Below are positions 43,686 through 52,898 of a DNA stretch of 64,000 nucleotides, piece by piece. A program made the translations under genes and the position numbers. The DNA lies in the NCBI RefSeq assembly GCF_001940785.1, contig NZ_MSLS01000021.1, positions 23,622 through 87,621 of the forward strand. The letters run 5' to 3'. The stretch's first letter is position 1. Every line of letters starts with the position of its first letter. The DNA is from Bacillus sp. MRMR6 (lineage in GTDB: Bacteria; Bacillota; Bacilli; Bacillales; Cytobacillaceae). The notes beneath the pieces are model-generated. The model saw nothing but the letters and a program-made list of their open reading frames with translations. It did no database searches and was not told the DNA's origin.

Positions 43686-44249
43686 TCAGGAAATAATTTT
43701 CTCGATAATTAGCCGTTTTCCTGTGTTCAACGTGAATTCGAAACGGTCATTCACCTTCTCATAATAACAAAAGTGGTGCTGAACATTGCATATCTGTTCT
43801 TGATTGTCAAAAACAATAAAGTTTACACCGTCTTTTCGATTCTCGTCAGATAAAAAAGATAAGTGATTATAGCAGTAGATACAATCATAAATGCTGAAAT
43901 CTAATGAGTTTAATGTTGTTACGAACTGAAAGAAAGCATCGTCGTTAATACCTTCTAATAATCTTTCTAGGGAGTAAATTAAATGCTTCCTTATTCGCAC
44001 AGAGTCGTTGTCTTTTAGCATGATCATTTCATTTCCAATTCGAATTTTACCTATTTCAACTAAAAGTCCCTTTTTCCAGCGATTTAAGCGAAATATTTCA
44101 ATCTCTTGTTGTATAAAATCATCTAACATGGCGGCTTCTTCTGTTTCCTCATCAAAAAAAATCCATTGATCATTTATCTGTTCAACAGTGCCTTCATTAT
44201 ATGCTCTTAATTGAAAATCATAAAGTCTTTCTCGCTGCTGTCGATTCAT
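43686..44249 (-). CDS. yisN: YisN-like protein (DUF2777)
   Basis: The 187-residue soluble protein begins MNRQQRERLYDFQLRAYNEGTVEQIND and has no catalytic motif I recognise. Position beside divergent asnO and general sequence fit YisN/DUF2777. GGAGG lies upstream of the ATG. Its stop codon touches the family B repeat. Confidence 0.8.
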   Translation of the reverse strand: MNRQQRERLYDFQLRAYNEGTVEQINDQWIFFDEETEEAAMLDDFIQQEIEIFRLNRWKKGLLVEIGKIRIGNEMIMLKDNDSVRIRKHLIYSLERLLEGINDDAFFQFVTTLNSLDFSIYDCIYCYNHLSFLSDENRKDGVNFIVFDNQEQICNVQHHFCYYEKVNDRFEFTLNTGKRLIIEKIIS

Positions 44250-44417
44250 CTTTAACCTCCGTACTTAGATGCTCTCATTTCTCTTTGTAGACATCTTCGA
44301 TAATTTTTATAACCTGTTTCTCATAAATTGGACAATTTACCAAATAATTTGGGCTGAATACAATAACACATGCAGGTGAATATCCAGTGCACGACTACTA
44401 GTGAGAGGTGAATAAAT

Positions 44418-46265
44418 ATGTGCGGAGTATCAGGCTGGGTTGATTTTAGTAAGAATATGAGAAAAGAGAGCAAGACCCTCGAAATAATGGCAAATACTCT
44501 TGCAAAGAGAGGTCCAGATGAGACCAATCTCTGGCACGATACACATGTTGGACTTGGTCATAAGCGGCTGATTGTTGTTGACCCTGAAGGGGGAAAACAG
44601 CCAATGACCAAACAAAAAGAAGGTAATGGTTATACAATCTGTTATAACGGAGAGTTGTACAATACAGAAGATATCCGCAAGGTTCTCCTTACTAAAGGAT
44701 ATTCCTTTAAGGGGCATTCTGATACTGAAGTTCTGTTAACAGCCTATATAGAATGGGCAGAAGAGTGTGTAAATTACTTGAACGGGATTTACGCCTTTGC
44801 GGTCTGGGATCAGAAGAAAGAACAGCTTTTTATTGGCCGGGATCGTTTAGGGGTAAAACCATTGTTTTTTACAGAGTCAGGAAGTGGCCTTTTATTTGCA
44901 TCAGAGATAAAGGCAATATTAGCCAACCCAGGAATAAAAACAGAAATAGATCAAGAGGGACTTTCTGAGATTTTGGGAATGGGCCCTTCTAAATCACCAG
45001 GAACAGGAATCTTTAAGGGAATCAAAGAACTTAGACCTGCCCATGCGCTCACTTTTTCTAGAAACGGCCTTAAAATTTGGCGTTATTGGAATGTAAAGAG
45101 CAATCAGCATTTGGATAGTGTTGAGGAAACAGCAGAGAAGGTTCGTTATTTGGTTACTGATGCAGTGACGAGACAGCTTGTATCTGACGTGCCCTTGTCA
45201 ACATTCTTATCGGGAGGTCTTGACTCAAGTATCATCACAGCTATTGCAGCACAAGGATTTGCAGCACAGGATAAAGGTCAGCTTCACACTTACTCGATTG
45301 ATTATGAAGGAAATGACCGATACTTTGAATCAAATGAGTTTCAACCAGACTCCGATGAAAGATATATTCAAATTGTTACAAACAAGTTTGATACAAAGCA
45401 CCATTTCAGAAAAATTTCTCAGCAGCAATTAGTGAAGGATTTAACAGAAGCTGTTTATGTCCGGGATTATCCTGGAATGGCGGATGTAGACTCTTCACTG
45501 CTTTGGTTTTGTAAAGAAATAAAAAAGGACTTCGTTGTAAGTCTTTCAGGGGAATGTGCGGATGAAATTTTTGGAGGCTACCCTTGGTTTCATCGTAAGG
45601 ATGATTTAGAGCGGCCTGGTTTTCCTTGGATGCGTTCTGTTCACGAACGAAATCAGTTATTAAAGCCATCTTGGCAGACAAAATTAAAATTACGTGACTA
45701 TGTAATTGATAAGTACAATGAAGCTATCTCTGAAACACCAAGGTTAGAAGGAGAAAGCCTCGAGGAGTCAAAACGGAGAGAGCTTTTTTATATTAATATG
45801 ACACATTTTATGACCACTCTGCTCGACAGGAAAGACAGGATGAGCATGGGGGCAAGTCTTGAGGTGAGAGTTCCCTTTTCAGATCACCATCTTGTTGAAT
45901 ATGTCTGGAATATTCCTTGGGAGGTCAAAATGTATCAGGGTAGGGAAAAAGGAATTCTAAGAAAAGCTTTCGAAGGGGTACTTCCAAACGAAGTACTATA
46001 TCGGAAAAAGAGTCCATACCCTAAAACACATAACCCTGAGTATACATTTGCAGTACAGAAACTGATGACTGACATTTTGAAAGATAAGAATTCTATTCTT
46101 TATGAGTTTTTTAACCAGGATCTCTTAGTTGAAATTGTGGAATCTGGCGGAAATTCATTTAAAGAGCCATGGTTCGGCCAGTTAATGACAGGTCCTCAAT
46201 TGTTAGCTTACTTAGTCCAGCTTCATATCTGGTTTAAAGAATATAATATTAATATAGTGAACTGA
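44418..46265 (+). CDS. asnO: Asparagine synthetase, glutamine-hydrolysing (AsnO-like)
   Basis: This 615-residue class B synthetase has the Ntn glutaminase nucleophile Cys2 (MCGVSGW) and glutaminase motifs (NGELYN, SDTEVLLTAY). The synthetase domain follows with the PP-loop LSGGLDSSI and SLSGECADEIFGGYPW. It makes asparagine from aspartate, ATP and glutamine. The three B. subtilis paralogues are hard to separate; synteny with yisN points to AsnO, which acts in sporulation. GAGGTGA precedes the ATG. Confidence 0.94.
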   Translation: MCGVSGWVDFSKNMRKESKTLEIMANTLAKRGPDETNLWHDTHVGLGHKRLIVVDPEGGKQPMTKQKEGNGYTICYNGELYNTEDIRKVLLTKGYSFKGHSDTEVLLTAYIEWAEECVNYLNGIYAFAVWDQKKEQLFIGRDRLGVKPLFFTESGSGLLFASEIKAILANPGIKTEIDQEGLSEILGMGPSKSPGTGIFKGIKELRPAHALTFSRNGLKIWRYWNVKSNQHLDSVEETAEKVRYLVTDAVTRQLVSDVPLSTFLSGGLDSSIITAIAAQGFAAQDKGQLHTYSIDYEGNDRYFESNEFQPDSDERYIQIVTNKFDTKHHFRKISQQQLVKDLTEAVYVRDYPGMADVDSSLLWFCKEIKKDFVVSLSGECADEIFGGYPWFHRKDDLERPGFPWMRSVHERNQLLKPSWQTKLKLRDYVIDKYNEAISETPRLEGESLEESKRRELFYINMTHFMTTLLDRKDRMSMGASLEVRVPFSDHHLVEYVWNIPWEVKMYQGREKGILRKAFEGVLPNEVLYRKKSPYPKTHNPEYTFAVQKLMTDILKDKNSILYEFFNQDLLVEIVESGGNSFKEPWFGQLMTGPQLLAYLVQLHIWFKEYNINIVN

Positions 46266-46312
46266 CTAAGATAAAATTTGGATTCACTCACGGAATGGAT
46301 TAAAATAGTGTA

Positions 46313-46345
46313 GGGAAGGGGGCATCCCTCTTCCTTTCTATAAAA
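46313..46345 (+). terminator. Possible terminator after asnO
   Basis: GGGAAGGGGG / CCCTCTTCC forms an imperfect hairpin followed by TTTCTATAAAAAAATAG. The T-run is short. Confidence 0.4.
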
Positions 46346-46376
46346 AAATAGGAATGTTAAAATTTGAACTTTGCAT

Positions 46377-46405
46377 AGTGTCTAGCTCCACGCTAGCGCT
46401 TTTCT
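46377..46405 (+). repeat. Minimal bcr-like repeat, family B (termini only)
   Basis: AGTGTCTAGCTCCACGCTAG followed by CGCTTTTCT joins the left and right ends of the 122-bp family B element with the middle missing. It lies directly before the ribosome binding site of the amylase-like gene. Confidence 0.65.
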
Positions 46406-46422
46406 TATGAGGAGGAGATAAA

Positions 46423-47949
46423 ATGAAGAAAAAATTAATCTTATATTTAGTATTTTTCACCCTACTGCTATATGAAGTTCCTACATATGCGAATGCCCAA
46501 AAAGAAGACAGGCTTTGGCAGGATGAAACGATATATTCGCTAATGGTTGACCGTTTTAATAATGGCAGTACAAAAAATGATCTTAAGGTTAATACCCAAG
46601 ATCCCTTAGCGTATAATGGCGGGGATTTTCAGGGGATCATTGATAAACTAGACTATATTAAAGATATGGGATTTACTGCTATCCGGCTCACCTCCATATT
46701 TGAAAATGCAGAACGAGGTTATCATGGATATTGGGTTAAGGATTTTTATAAAACAGAGGAACATTTTGGCTCACTAGAAACATTTAAGAAATTGGTGAAG
46801 GAAGCACATGACAGGGAGCTGAAGGTAATCATTGATTTTGTAACTAATAATGTCTCCGCTGAACACCCATGGCTATCAGACCCATCTAAAGAGGACTGGT
46901 TTCATGAAAAGCGAGAAATCAATGATTGGAGCAACCCGCAACAGGTTGAAAATGGTTGGTTTAATAGTTTGCCAGACCTTAATCAAAATAATTTAGAGGT
47001 AAAGGAATATTTATTTAAAGCAGCCAAATGGTGGATTGAAAACACGGACATTGATGGCTATAGTTTACCGGATGTAAACCACGTTCCTATAAACTTTTGG
47101 GCAGAGTTTACAGACGAAATTAAACAAGAAAAGGAAGATTTTATTTTAATCGGTGTTCCATCCACTACATCCAAGCTACAAAAAGAAAATTATCTCGCAG
47201 CCGGTATAGATGGTATGTTTGACTATGCTTCTACTAATATTCTTAGAGAGGTTTTTGGATCAAATAATCAATCGTTACATCCAATAAATACAAAAAGTGA
47301 GGCAACTGACTCGCAATTGTCGATTAATTTTTTCGATAATGAAAAGACAACAAGATTTACGAGTGATATTGTTGAAAATAAACATTTCCCTGGTGCACGC
47401 TGGAAGACAGCGTTAACTTTTCTATATACATCTCCTGGAATTCCAGTGGTCTTTTATGGCAGTGAGATTGCCTTAAATGGGGAAGAAATTCCTGATAATC
47501 ATCGTTTAATGAATTTTCGAACAGAAAAAGAACTCATGGATTTTATTACAAAGCTCGGTGAATTAAGAAATCAACTTCCTTCCTTGACAAGAGGGGATTT
47601 AGAAATGATTTATGACAAGAATGGAATGATGGTGTATAAACGTTCGTACGAAAATGAGACGGTTATTATTGCTATTAATAATTCGAGCGAGTCACAAAAT
47701 GTTACCTTGACAGGTGAACAAATTGATGTGGAAAAGGAATTACGCGGTTTACTTAAGGGTGACCTTGTTCGAAATAATGATGGAGAATATCCGATTATTA
47801 TCGATCGGGATGAAGCTGAAATTTATGTTTTAGCAGAAAAAAGCGGTATTAACCTTTCGTTAATAGGGGCACTAGCTGCTGTTTATTTATTATTTATGTG
47901 GTTCTTAATAACGGTATTGAGAAGAAGGAAACGTAAAGACATAAATTAA
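46423..47949 (+). CDS. Membrane-anchored GH13 alpha-amylase-like protein with catalytic residues lost
   Basis: The 508-residue protein has a signal peptide (cleavage probably after TYANA), a GH13 barrel and a C-terminal helix (SLIGALAAVYLLFMWFLITVL) with an RRRKRK stop-transfer tail. Conserved region I reads DFVTNN (His to Asn). Region II, normally GFRLDTVKH, reads GYSLPDVNH, so Arg and the nucleophile Asp are gone. Region III reads ILIGVPS where the acid Glu is expected. Region IV, normally FxDNHD, reads FFDNEK. The rest of the fold is well preserved (PGIPVVFYGSEIALNGEE). It is probably not a hydrolase; a binding role at the wall is inferred. Confidence 0.88.
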   Translation: MKKKLILYLVFFTLLLYEVPTYANAQKEDRLWQDETIYSLMVDRFNNGSTKNDLKVNTQDPLAYNGGDFQGIIDKLDYIKDMGFTAIRLTSIFENAERGYHGYWVKDFYKTEEHFGSLETFKKLVKEAHDRELKVIIDFVTNNVSAEHPWLSDPSKEDWFHEKREINDWSNPQQVENGWFNSLPDLNQNNLEVKEYLFKAAKWWIENTDIDGYSLPDVNHVPINFWAEFTDEIKQEKEDFILIGVPSTTSKLQKENYLAAGIDGMFDYASTNILREVFGSNNQSLHPINTKSEATDSQLSINFFDNEKTTRFTSDIVENKHFPGARWKTALTFLYTSPGIPVVFYGSEIALNGEEIPDNHRLMNFRTEKELMDFITKLGELRNQLPSLTRGDLEMIYDKNGMMVYKRSYENETVIIAINNSSESQNVTLTGEQIDVEKELRGLLKGDLVRNNDGEYPIIIDRDEAEIYVLAEKSGINLSLIGALAAVYLLFMWFLITVLRRRKRKDIN

Positions 47950-47962
47950 TTAATTTATTCTA

Positions 47963-48000
47963 AGCTCCAGTACTTTACGATGGTACTGGAGCTGTTTTTT
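47963..48000. terminator. Bidirectional terminator between the amylase-like gene and the SDR gene
   Basis: The perfect stem AGCTCCAGTAC / GTACTGGAGCT with a 9-nt loop is followed by a T-run on the plus strand. Confidence 0.88.
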
Positions 48001-48871
48001 AGCCGTTCACAATTTTTCCACCATTGACATGGAGTATTTGACCGCTTACATAAGATGAGTCTTCGGAAGCAAGATAAACATAGCTTGGGGCCAGCTCATA
48101 TGGCTGACCAGCTCTGCCCATAGGAGTATCGGATCCGAAGGTAGAGACTTGGTCTTCAGAAAAGGTAGAAGGTATTAACGGGGTCCAAATTGGTCCCGGA
48201 GCAACACCGTTCACTCGGATTCCTTTTGAGGCTAGTGATTTTGCTAGGGAACGTGTAAAGCTGACAATGGCACCTTTTGTTGACGCGTAATCTAATAATT
48301 GTTCATTTCCGGCATAAGCAGTAATAGAGGCAGTATTTATGATCGCTGCACCTGGCTTAAAATGAGGAAGTACCATTTTTGCCATATAAAAGTATGAGAA
48401 AATATTGGTTCGGAAGGTTTTTTCTAATTGGGCAGAGGTTATATCTAATAAACTTTGCTGTGGGTGCTGTTCGGCTGCATTGTTTACTAAAATATCAACC
48501 TTTGCGAATTGGTCAATGGTTTTACTAACAATATCCTGACAAAAATCTTCACTGCCAATATCACCCGCAAACAGCAGGCATTGTCTTCCCTCTGCTTCCA
48601 CTAATTGCTTAGTTTGTTCTGCATCTTCGTGTTCATCCAAATAAGAAATAGCTACATTAGCTCCTTCTTTGGCAAAGTAAACAGCTACTGATCTTCCTAT
48701 ACCACTATCTCCCCCGGTAATAATTGCCGTTTTATTTGCTAATTTTCCGGAACCCTTGTAATTTGAGTCAACTGAAATCGGACGAGGATTCATCTCACTT
48801 TCAATCCCAGGTTGTCGGTTTTGATGCTGTGGCGGAAACGTCTTCTTCTGTGACTGTTGATTATTACTCAC
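47999..48871 (-). CDS. SDR-family oxidoreductase (GSP39-like)
   Basis: The 290-residue short-chain dehydrogenase has an unusual polar N-terminal extension of about 40 residues, the cofactor motif TGGDSGIGR, NNAAEQ, the catalytic Ser region NTASITAY and YASTK. Such extended SDRs are often general-stress proteins in Bacillus (YdaD, YhxC/D group). The substrate is unknown. The ATG is preceded by GAGGGGG. Confidence 0.9.
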   Translation of the reverse strand: MSNNQQSQKKTFPPQHQNRQPGIESEMNPRPISVDSNYKGSGKLANKTAIITGGDSGIGRSVAVYFAKEGANVAISYLDEHEDAEQTKQLVEAEGRQCLLFAGDIGSEDFCQDIVSKTIDQFAKVDILVNNAAEQHPQQSLLDITSAQLEKTFRTNIFSYFYMAKMVLPHFKPGAAIINTASITAYAGNEQLLDYASTKGAIVSFTRSLAKSLASKGIRVNGVAPGPIWTPLIPSTFSEDQVSTFGSDTPMGRAGQPYELAPSYVYLASEDSSYVSGQILHVNGGKIVNG

Positions 48872-48975
48872 TTCAATCCCCCTCGAATATAGTTACCATA
48901 ATAGTTTGGGGAAAATCGGTGAAATTATTTAAGAAATAAGCTCTGTTAAAGAATTATGTTGATTTATTACCACAA

Positions 48976-49110
48976 GTTGATTGGAATGGAAGGCACGAAG
49001 ACTCCTCGAAATTGCTATCGCAATTTCTTCGTGCGTGGGCAAATTCCAAGAAGCTATTCAACGTCCTGCGGTCGCCCGCGGAAAGCGTAGTGCCTGGAAT
49101 GGAAATCAAC
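48976..49110. repeat. Palindromic repeat element, family C copy 2
   Basis: The 135-bp element has ends GTTGATT...GGCAC and GTGCC...AATCAAC in inverted order. It contains GACTCCT and GGTCGCCCGCGGAAAGCG as in 63602-63734. The centre is partly altered by an inner inverted repeat (CGAAATTGCTATCGCAATTTCTTCG). Confidence 0.72.
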
Positions 49111-49140
49111 AATCAAATTTAACAGAGCCAAGAAACAAAA

Positions 49141-49172
49141 AAGGTGAAAGAGGATTGCTCCTTTTCACCTAA
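49141..49172 (-). terminator. Terminator of yajQ
   Basis: The stem AGGTGAAAgaGGA / TCCttTTCACCT is followed on the minus strand by TTTTTTG, 9 bp after the yajQ stop codon. Confidence 0.88.
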
Positions 49173-49177
49173 GATCA

Positions 49178-49669
49178 TTATCGATAATTAATAAATTGTA
49201 CATCAACCGTTAAATCTGCTTCCCGAACTAAAGCAATAATTTTTTGTAAATCATCACGGTTTTTCCCGCTAACTCGAACTTGATCATCCTGAACTTGGCT
49301 TTTTACTTTTACACCACTATTCTTAATAATGGTATTAATTTTTTTAGCATTTTCTTTATCAATACCTTGGACAAGTTTAGCTCTCTGTCGTACAGTGCCT
49401 CCAGAGGCTTTTTCAATCTTTCCATAATCTAGATTCCTTACCGGAACACCTCTTTTTATTAATTTTCCCAGCAGGACGTCTTTTAGCTGATCCATTTTAT
49501 ATTCGTCATCTGACACAAGGACAAGCTCTTCCTTATCAAGGGTAACGTCACTCTTACTACCTTTAAAATCATAGCGCGTTTTAATTTCTTTCATCGTTGC
49601 AGTAATGGCATTTGTGACTTCAGTAAACTCGACTTTGGATACAATATCAAATGAACTATCTTTTGACAT
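49178..49669 (-). CDS. yajQ: YajQ-family nucleotide-binding protein (YitK-like)
   Basis: The 163-residue protein matches Yaj[32 protein letters not shown], the KLIKRGVP segment and [15 protein letters not shown]. Some YajQ proteins bind c-di-GMP and act with transcription factors. ATG 49669 lies 6 bp after GGAGGT; the longer frame to 49720 has no site. A c-di-GMP riboswitch occurs in the same window. Confidence 0.93.
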   Translation of the reverse strand: MSKDSSFDIVSKVEFTEVTNAITATMKEIKTRYDFKGSKSDVTLDKEELVLVSDDEYKMDQLKDVLLGKLIKRGVPVRNLDYGKIEKASGGTVRQRAKLVQGIDKENAKKINTIIKNSGVKVKSQVQDDQVRVSGKNRDDLQKIIALVREADLTVDVQFINYR

Positions 49670-49774
49670 TTTGAAACCTCCGATAATTAGATTTAGTATG
49701 TAGACTGCGAAATTTTGCAAAAGTTTCCCTTTATGCCTACATTATAGTAAAATATAGCAGTTCATACAAGAAAT

Positions 49775-49804
49775 GCGGAAGCGCATGGCGCTGCAGCTAG
49801 TCAG
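49775..49804 (-). repeat. Minimal bcr-like repeat, family B
   Basis: GCGGAAGCGC-atg-GCGCTGCAGCTAG joins only the two ends of the family B element. It lies directly beside the full copy at 49805-49925. Confidence 0.6.
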
Positions 49805-49925
49805 AAAAGCGGAAGTGCCTTGTCCAGGGGCGACAGGCATAAGACGAGTCGTTATGAAGGTTCGCACTTTAACCTTCATGACGGATTGGCTTATGACCCG
49901 AGCCCCTAGGCACTGTAGCTAGACA
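49805..49925 (-). repeat. bcr-like dispersed repeat, family B full copy
   Basis: It runs AAAGCGGAAGTGCCTTGTCC ... GGGGCGACAGGCATAAGACGAG ... GGCTTATGACCCGAGCCCC ... CACTGTAGCTAGACAA, the reverse of the copy at 43564-43685, with an inner hairpin GAAGGTT / AACCTTC. Confidence 0.75.
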
Positions 49926-49954
49926 ATAAGAAAAAGCAGAAAAAGGTGAGTTAT

Positions 49955-50818
49955 ATGTCATTAAATGAACTTACAGGTCAAACGACCACATTAACGGTTG
50001 CCCGAAAGGCTTCTTTTGGCTACTTTTTGACAGATGGAAACGAAGATGTATTACTGCACATAAATGAGGCAGACCGTGAATATGAAGAAAATGAATCCGT
50101 CGAGGTGTTTCTATATGTGGATTCTGAAGGCCGTACATCTGCCACTACAACCATACCAGAGGTTGCTATAGGACGCTATGCATGGCTTAAAGTAACTGAC
50201 ACCAATCCTAAAATTGGCGTGTTTTTAGACATTGGTATTAAAAAGGATTTATTATTAGGAATAGATGACCTCCCTGTTCATAAGTCAGTTTGGCCTAAAG
50301 CTGGCGATTTAGTATATGTTACTTTAAGGGTGAATCGCAATTACCTTTTATATGCCAGGCTTGCTTCTGACCCGATCATAGAATCAATTTCGACTAAAGC
50401 AACACGCAAAGACTTTAACAAAAATATTCAAGGGCATATCTACCGAACAGCAAAGGTAGGCAGCTGGATTTATACTCTTGAAGGGTTTAAAGGTTTTATC
50501 CATGAGTCGCAGCGACTTAAAGAGCCGCGTCTTGGGCAAAAGGTGGAGGGAAGAATCATTGACGTCAAAGAGGATGGTACAGTCAATATATCCTTGCTGG
50601 CTAGGAAAGAGGAATCACAAGACCAAGATGCCGAGAGAATTTACGAATATTTATTAAGTAGAAACGGCGCAATGCCATACACCGACAAGAGCATGCCTGA
50701 AGAAATACAAGAGCGTTTTCAATTAAGTAAAGGGGCTTTTAAGCGAGCCATTGGAAAATTATTGAAAGATGGCAGAGTATATCAAGAGGGCAACTGGACT
50801 TATCAGAAGAAAGATTAA
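49955..50818 (+). CDS. cvfB: S1 RNA-binding protein CvfB (YitL-like)
   Basis: The 287-residue protein has three S1-like repeats and a C-terminal winged helix, as in CvfB, an RNA-binding virulence and stress regulator in staphylococci. Motifs include FGYFLTDG, GVFLDIGIKKDLLLG and QKVEGRIIDVKEDGTVNISL. ATG 49955 is 5 bp after AAGGTGA; GTG 49946 overlaps that site. Confidence 0.93.
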   Translation: MSLNELTGQTTTLTVARKASFGYFLTDGNEDVLLHINEADREYEENESVEVFLYVDSEGRTSATTTIPEVAIGRYAWLKVTDTNPKIGVFLDIGIKKDLLLGIDDLPVHKSVWPKAGDLVYVTLRVNRNYLLYARLASDPIIESISTKATRKDFNKNIQGHIYRTAKVGSWIYTLEGFKGFIHESQRLKEPRLGQKVEGRIIDVKEDGTVNISLLARKEESQDQDAERIYEYLLSRNGAMPYTDKSMPEEIQERFQLSKGAFKRAIGKLLKDGRVYQEGNWTYQKKD

Positions 50819-50888
50819 GGTTCATTACATACTCCTTTTCAAAATGACAGAAACTAATGACCGATAGCAAATTGAAAGGGGTATAAAG

Positions 50889-51020
50889 ATGCCGCACACA
50901 TCTGATAACGATAAGAAAGCACAGGACAACAATGCACTTCGACATGAGAAAAACATGATGCGTGAGAAGAATCGTCAAGAAGGTAAACGTCAATACTCTA
51001 AAAAGACAGACCATAAGTAA
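50889..51020 (+). CDS. Small basic hydrophilic protein (DUF3941-like)
   Basis: This 43-residue protein (MPHTSDNDKKAQDNNALRHE at the start) is rich in Lys, Arg, Asn and Gln with no hydrophobic segment. ATG 50889 is 7 bp after AAAGGGG. I recall very similar short Bacillus proteins under DUF3941, with no known role. It has its own terminator at 51041-51066. Confidence 0.75.
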   Translation: MPHTSDNDKKAQDNNALRHEKNMMREKNRQEGKRQYSKKTDHK

Positions 51021-51037
51021 ATAATAAAAACGAAAAT

Positions 51038-51069
51038 AAAAATAAGTGAGGGATCCCTCACTTATTTTT
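51038..51069. terminator. Bidirectional terminator
   Basis: The perfect palindrome AATAAGTGAGG-GATC-CCTCACTTATT, flanked by A and T runs, lies between convergent genes. Confidence 0.92.
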
Positions 51070-51072
51070 ATT

Positions 51073-51930
51073 TTATGAACGTTTATTTAGGAAAAAAATA
51101 GCAATGGTTCCTGGCCCTGTATGAGCTCCGACAGCAGAGCCGATGGAGGTAATATATACTTCTTTTGGATGGAACTCTTCTTCAATCATTGCTTTCACTT
51201 CTATAGCAGTTTCTTCTGTGTCGGCATGGCTTATTCCAATCACTTGGTCATTCATCTCCGTACCGCGTTCTCTCATCAATTCGATTAAACGGCGCAGAAC
51301 TTTCTTCTTACCACGTAATTTTTCAATCGGAACAAGTTTTCCGTCCTCTACATTAAGAATAGGCTTAATATTTAATAAGCCACCCAGGAATGCAGATGCC
51401 TTAGAAACACGACCGCCTTTTGCCAAATACTCCAAATCTTCTACTGTAAACAACTGCTCCATATGTTCACTTCTAAATAGAACATCTTTTAATATTTCTT
51501 CTTTAGAGCCATTTTGTTCTGATTTTCGTACTGCCTCCCTAACGACTAGACCGTATCCAAGCGAGGCACATTTTGTATCCACTATTGTTAGATTGAAGTT
51601 TGGATATTTTTCCTTCACTTGGTCAAGAATCATAAGAGATGTCTGATATGTACCAGATAACTCAGAAGAGAAAGCAATATAGATTCCGTTCTCATTGTTT
51701 TCCGCCATTTTCGTAAAAACCTCTTGGAATAAAAGCGGGGAAACCTGTGATGTCTTTGGTACATCACCACTCCGGATGGCATCATAAACAGTTTTAGAAT
51801 CAATGGTTTTCACATCGTCATATTCCTGGCCATTTACATGAACTTTTAATGGAAATAATGTCACGTTATGTTCAGCATAAAAATCTTTAGGTAAATCGCA
51901 TGCGCTGTCAGCTAGTATTTTTACCTGCAT
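51073..51930 (-). CDS. DegV-family fatty-acid-binding protein
   Basis: The 285-residue DegV/FakB-type protein starts MQVKILADSACDLP and has TSQVSPLLF, IAFSSELSGTYQ, LEYLAKGGRVS and IGSAVGAHTGPGTIAIFF. FakB proteins present fatty acids to the kinase FakA for phosphorylation. ATG 51930 is 5 bp after AGGTGA. Its place next to yitT fits YitS of B. subtilis. Confidence 0.92.
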   Translation of the reverse strand: MQVKILADSACDLPKDFYAEHNVTLFPLKVHVNGQEYDDVKTIDSKTVYDAIRSGDVPKTSQVSPLLFQEVFTKMAENNENGIYIAFSSELSGTYQTSLMILDQVKEKYPNFNLTIVDTKCASLGYGLVVREAVRKSEQNGSKEEILKDVLFRSEHMEQLFTVEDLEYLAKGGRVSKASAFLGGLLNIKPILNVEDGKLVPIEKLRGKKKVLRRLIELMRERGTEMNDQVIGISHADTEETAIEVKAMIEEEFHPKEVYITSIGSAVGAHTGPGTIAIFFLNKRS

Positions 51931-52039
51931 GAAGCTCACCTACTTTCAAACTAATATAATTTCAGTTTATCGGTTTCAACAAAAAAATACAATTATCTAT
52001 TGAAAATAGTGTTTCTTTACTTAAGAAAGGGATGGTCGG

Positions 52040-52882
52040 ATGTTTTGGCTCCAGACAAAAAAAACTATGATTGTCGTCGTGGGCGCATTTTTAAATGCAC
52101 TTGCAATAAACTTATTTTTAATTCCTGCAAATGTTTATTCAAGCGGCTTTACCGGTATTGCACAATTACTCTCTAAAGTGTTAACAGAACAAACTCCAAT
52201 TAACGTATCAATGGGACTATTATTACTATTACTAAACATACCGGTTGCCATTCTTGGATGGTTTAAGGTAGGGAAGTCATTTACCATATATAGTTTTTTA
52301 AGTGTAATCCTATCTTCGGCCTTTTTAGAATTAATCCCTATAACACAGGTTTCAACTGATATCCTTCTTAATGCAGTATTTGGCGGCGTATTATTAGCCA
52401 TTGGTGTTGGGATAACCTTAAAATGGGGAGCGTCAACCGGAGGATTAGATATTGTTGCGATGGTCCTATCTAGAATGAAAGACAAACCGATCGGCACCTA
52501 TATGTTTACCTTAAATGGTATCATTATCTTAACCGCTGGCTTTCTTTACGGATGGGAGAAAGCATTGTACACGATTGTTTCACTATATGCTTCGACACGG
52601 GTAATCGACGCCATCCATACGAGACATGCTAAACTAACTGCGATGATTATTACTAAAAAGGCAAATGAACTTAAAACAGCAATCCATTCTCAGCTAGTAA
52701 GAGGTATTACCATGATACCCGCAAAAGGGGGGTTTTCTAATGAAGAAAGAGATATCATGATGATTGTAATTACTCGGTATGAGCTGTTTGATTTAGAGAG
52801 GATTATAAAAGAAATTGATCCTAATGCCTTCACTAACATTATTCAAACAACAGGGATTTATGGATTCTTTAGACGTGAATAA
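52040..52882 (+). CDS. yitT: YitT-family membrane protein
   Basis: The 280-residue protein has five to six helices followed by a cytosolic DUF2179 domain (RGITMIPAKGGFSNEERDIMMIVITRYEL region). Motifs NLFLIPANVYSSGFTGIAQLL and KWGASTGGLDIVAM are typical of this family of unknown transport function. The ATG follows AAAGGGATGG. Confidence 0.93.
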   Translation: MFWLQTKKTMIVVVGAFLNALAINLFLIPANVYSSGFTGIAQLLSKVLTEQTPINVSMGLLLLLLNIPVAILGWFKVGKSFTIYSFLSVILSSAFLELIPITQVSTDILLNAVFGGVLLAIGVGITLKWGASTGGLDIVAMVLSRMKDKPIGTYMFTLNGIIILTAGFLYGWEKALYTIVSLYASTRVIDAIHTRHAKLTAMIITKKANELKTAIHSQLVRGITMIPAKGGFSNEERDIMMIVITRYELFDLERIIKEIDPNAFTNIIQTTGIYGFFRRE

Positions 52883-52898
52883 AGAAGGGAGAAGTTAA

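Larger units (their letters stand above)
48872..49177. other. Intergenic region holding a family C repeat and the yajQ terminator
   Basis: This 306-bp gap between the SDR and yajQ genes contains a repeat at 48976-49110 and the terminator at 49141-49169. No gene with a ribosome binding site was seen. Confidence 0.6.

Noticed and set aside
51143..51646. 167-codon plus-strand frame over the DegV gene
   Set aside because: The DegV protein is complete on the minus strand; this frame is Ser-rich and has no start signal.
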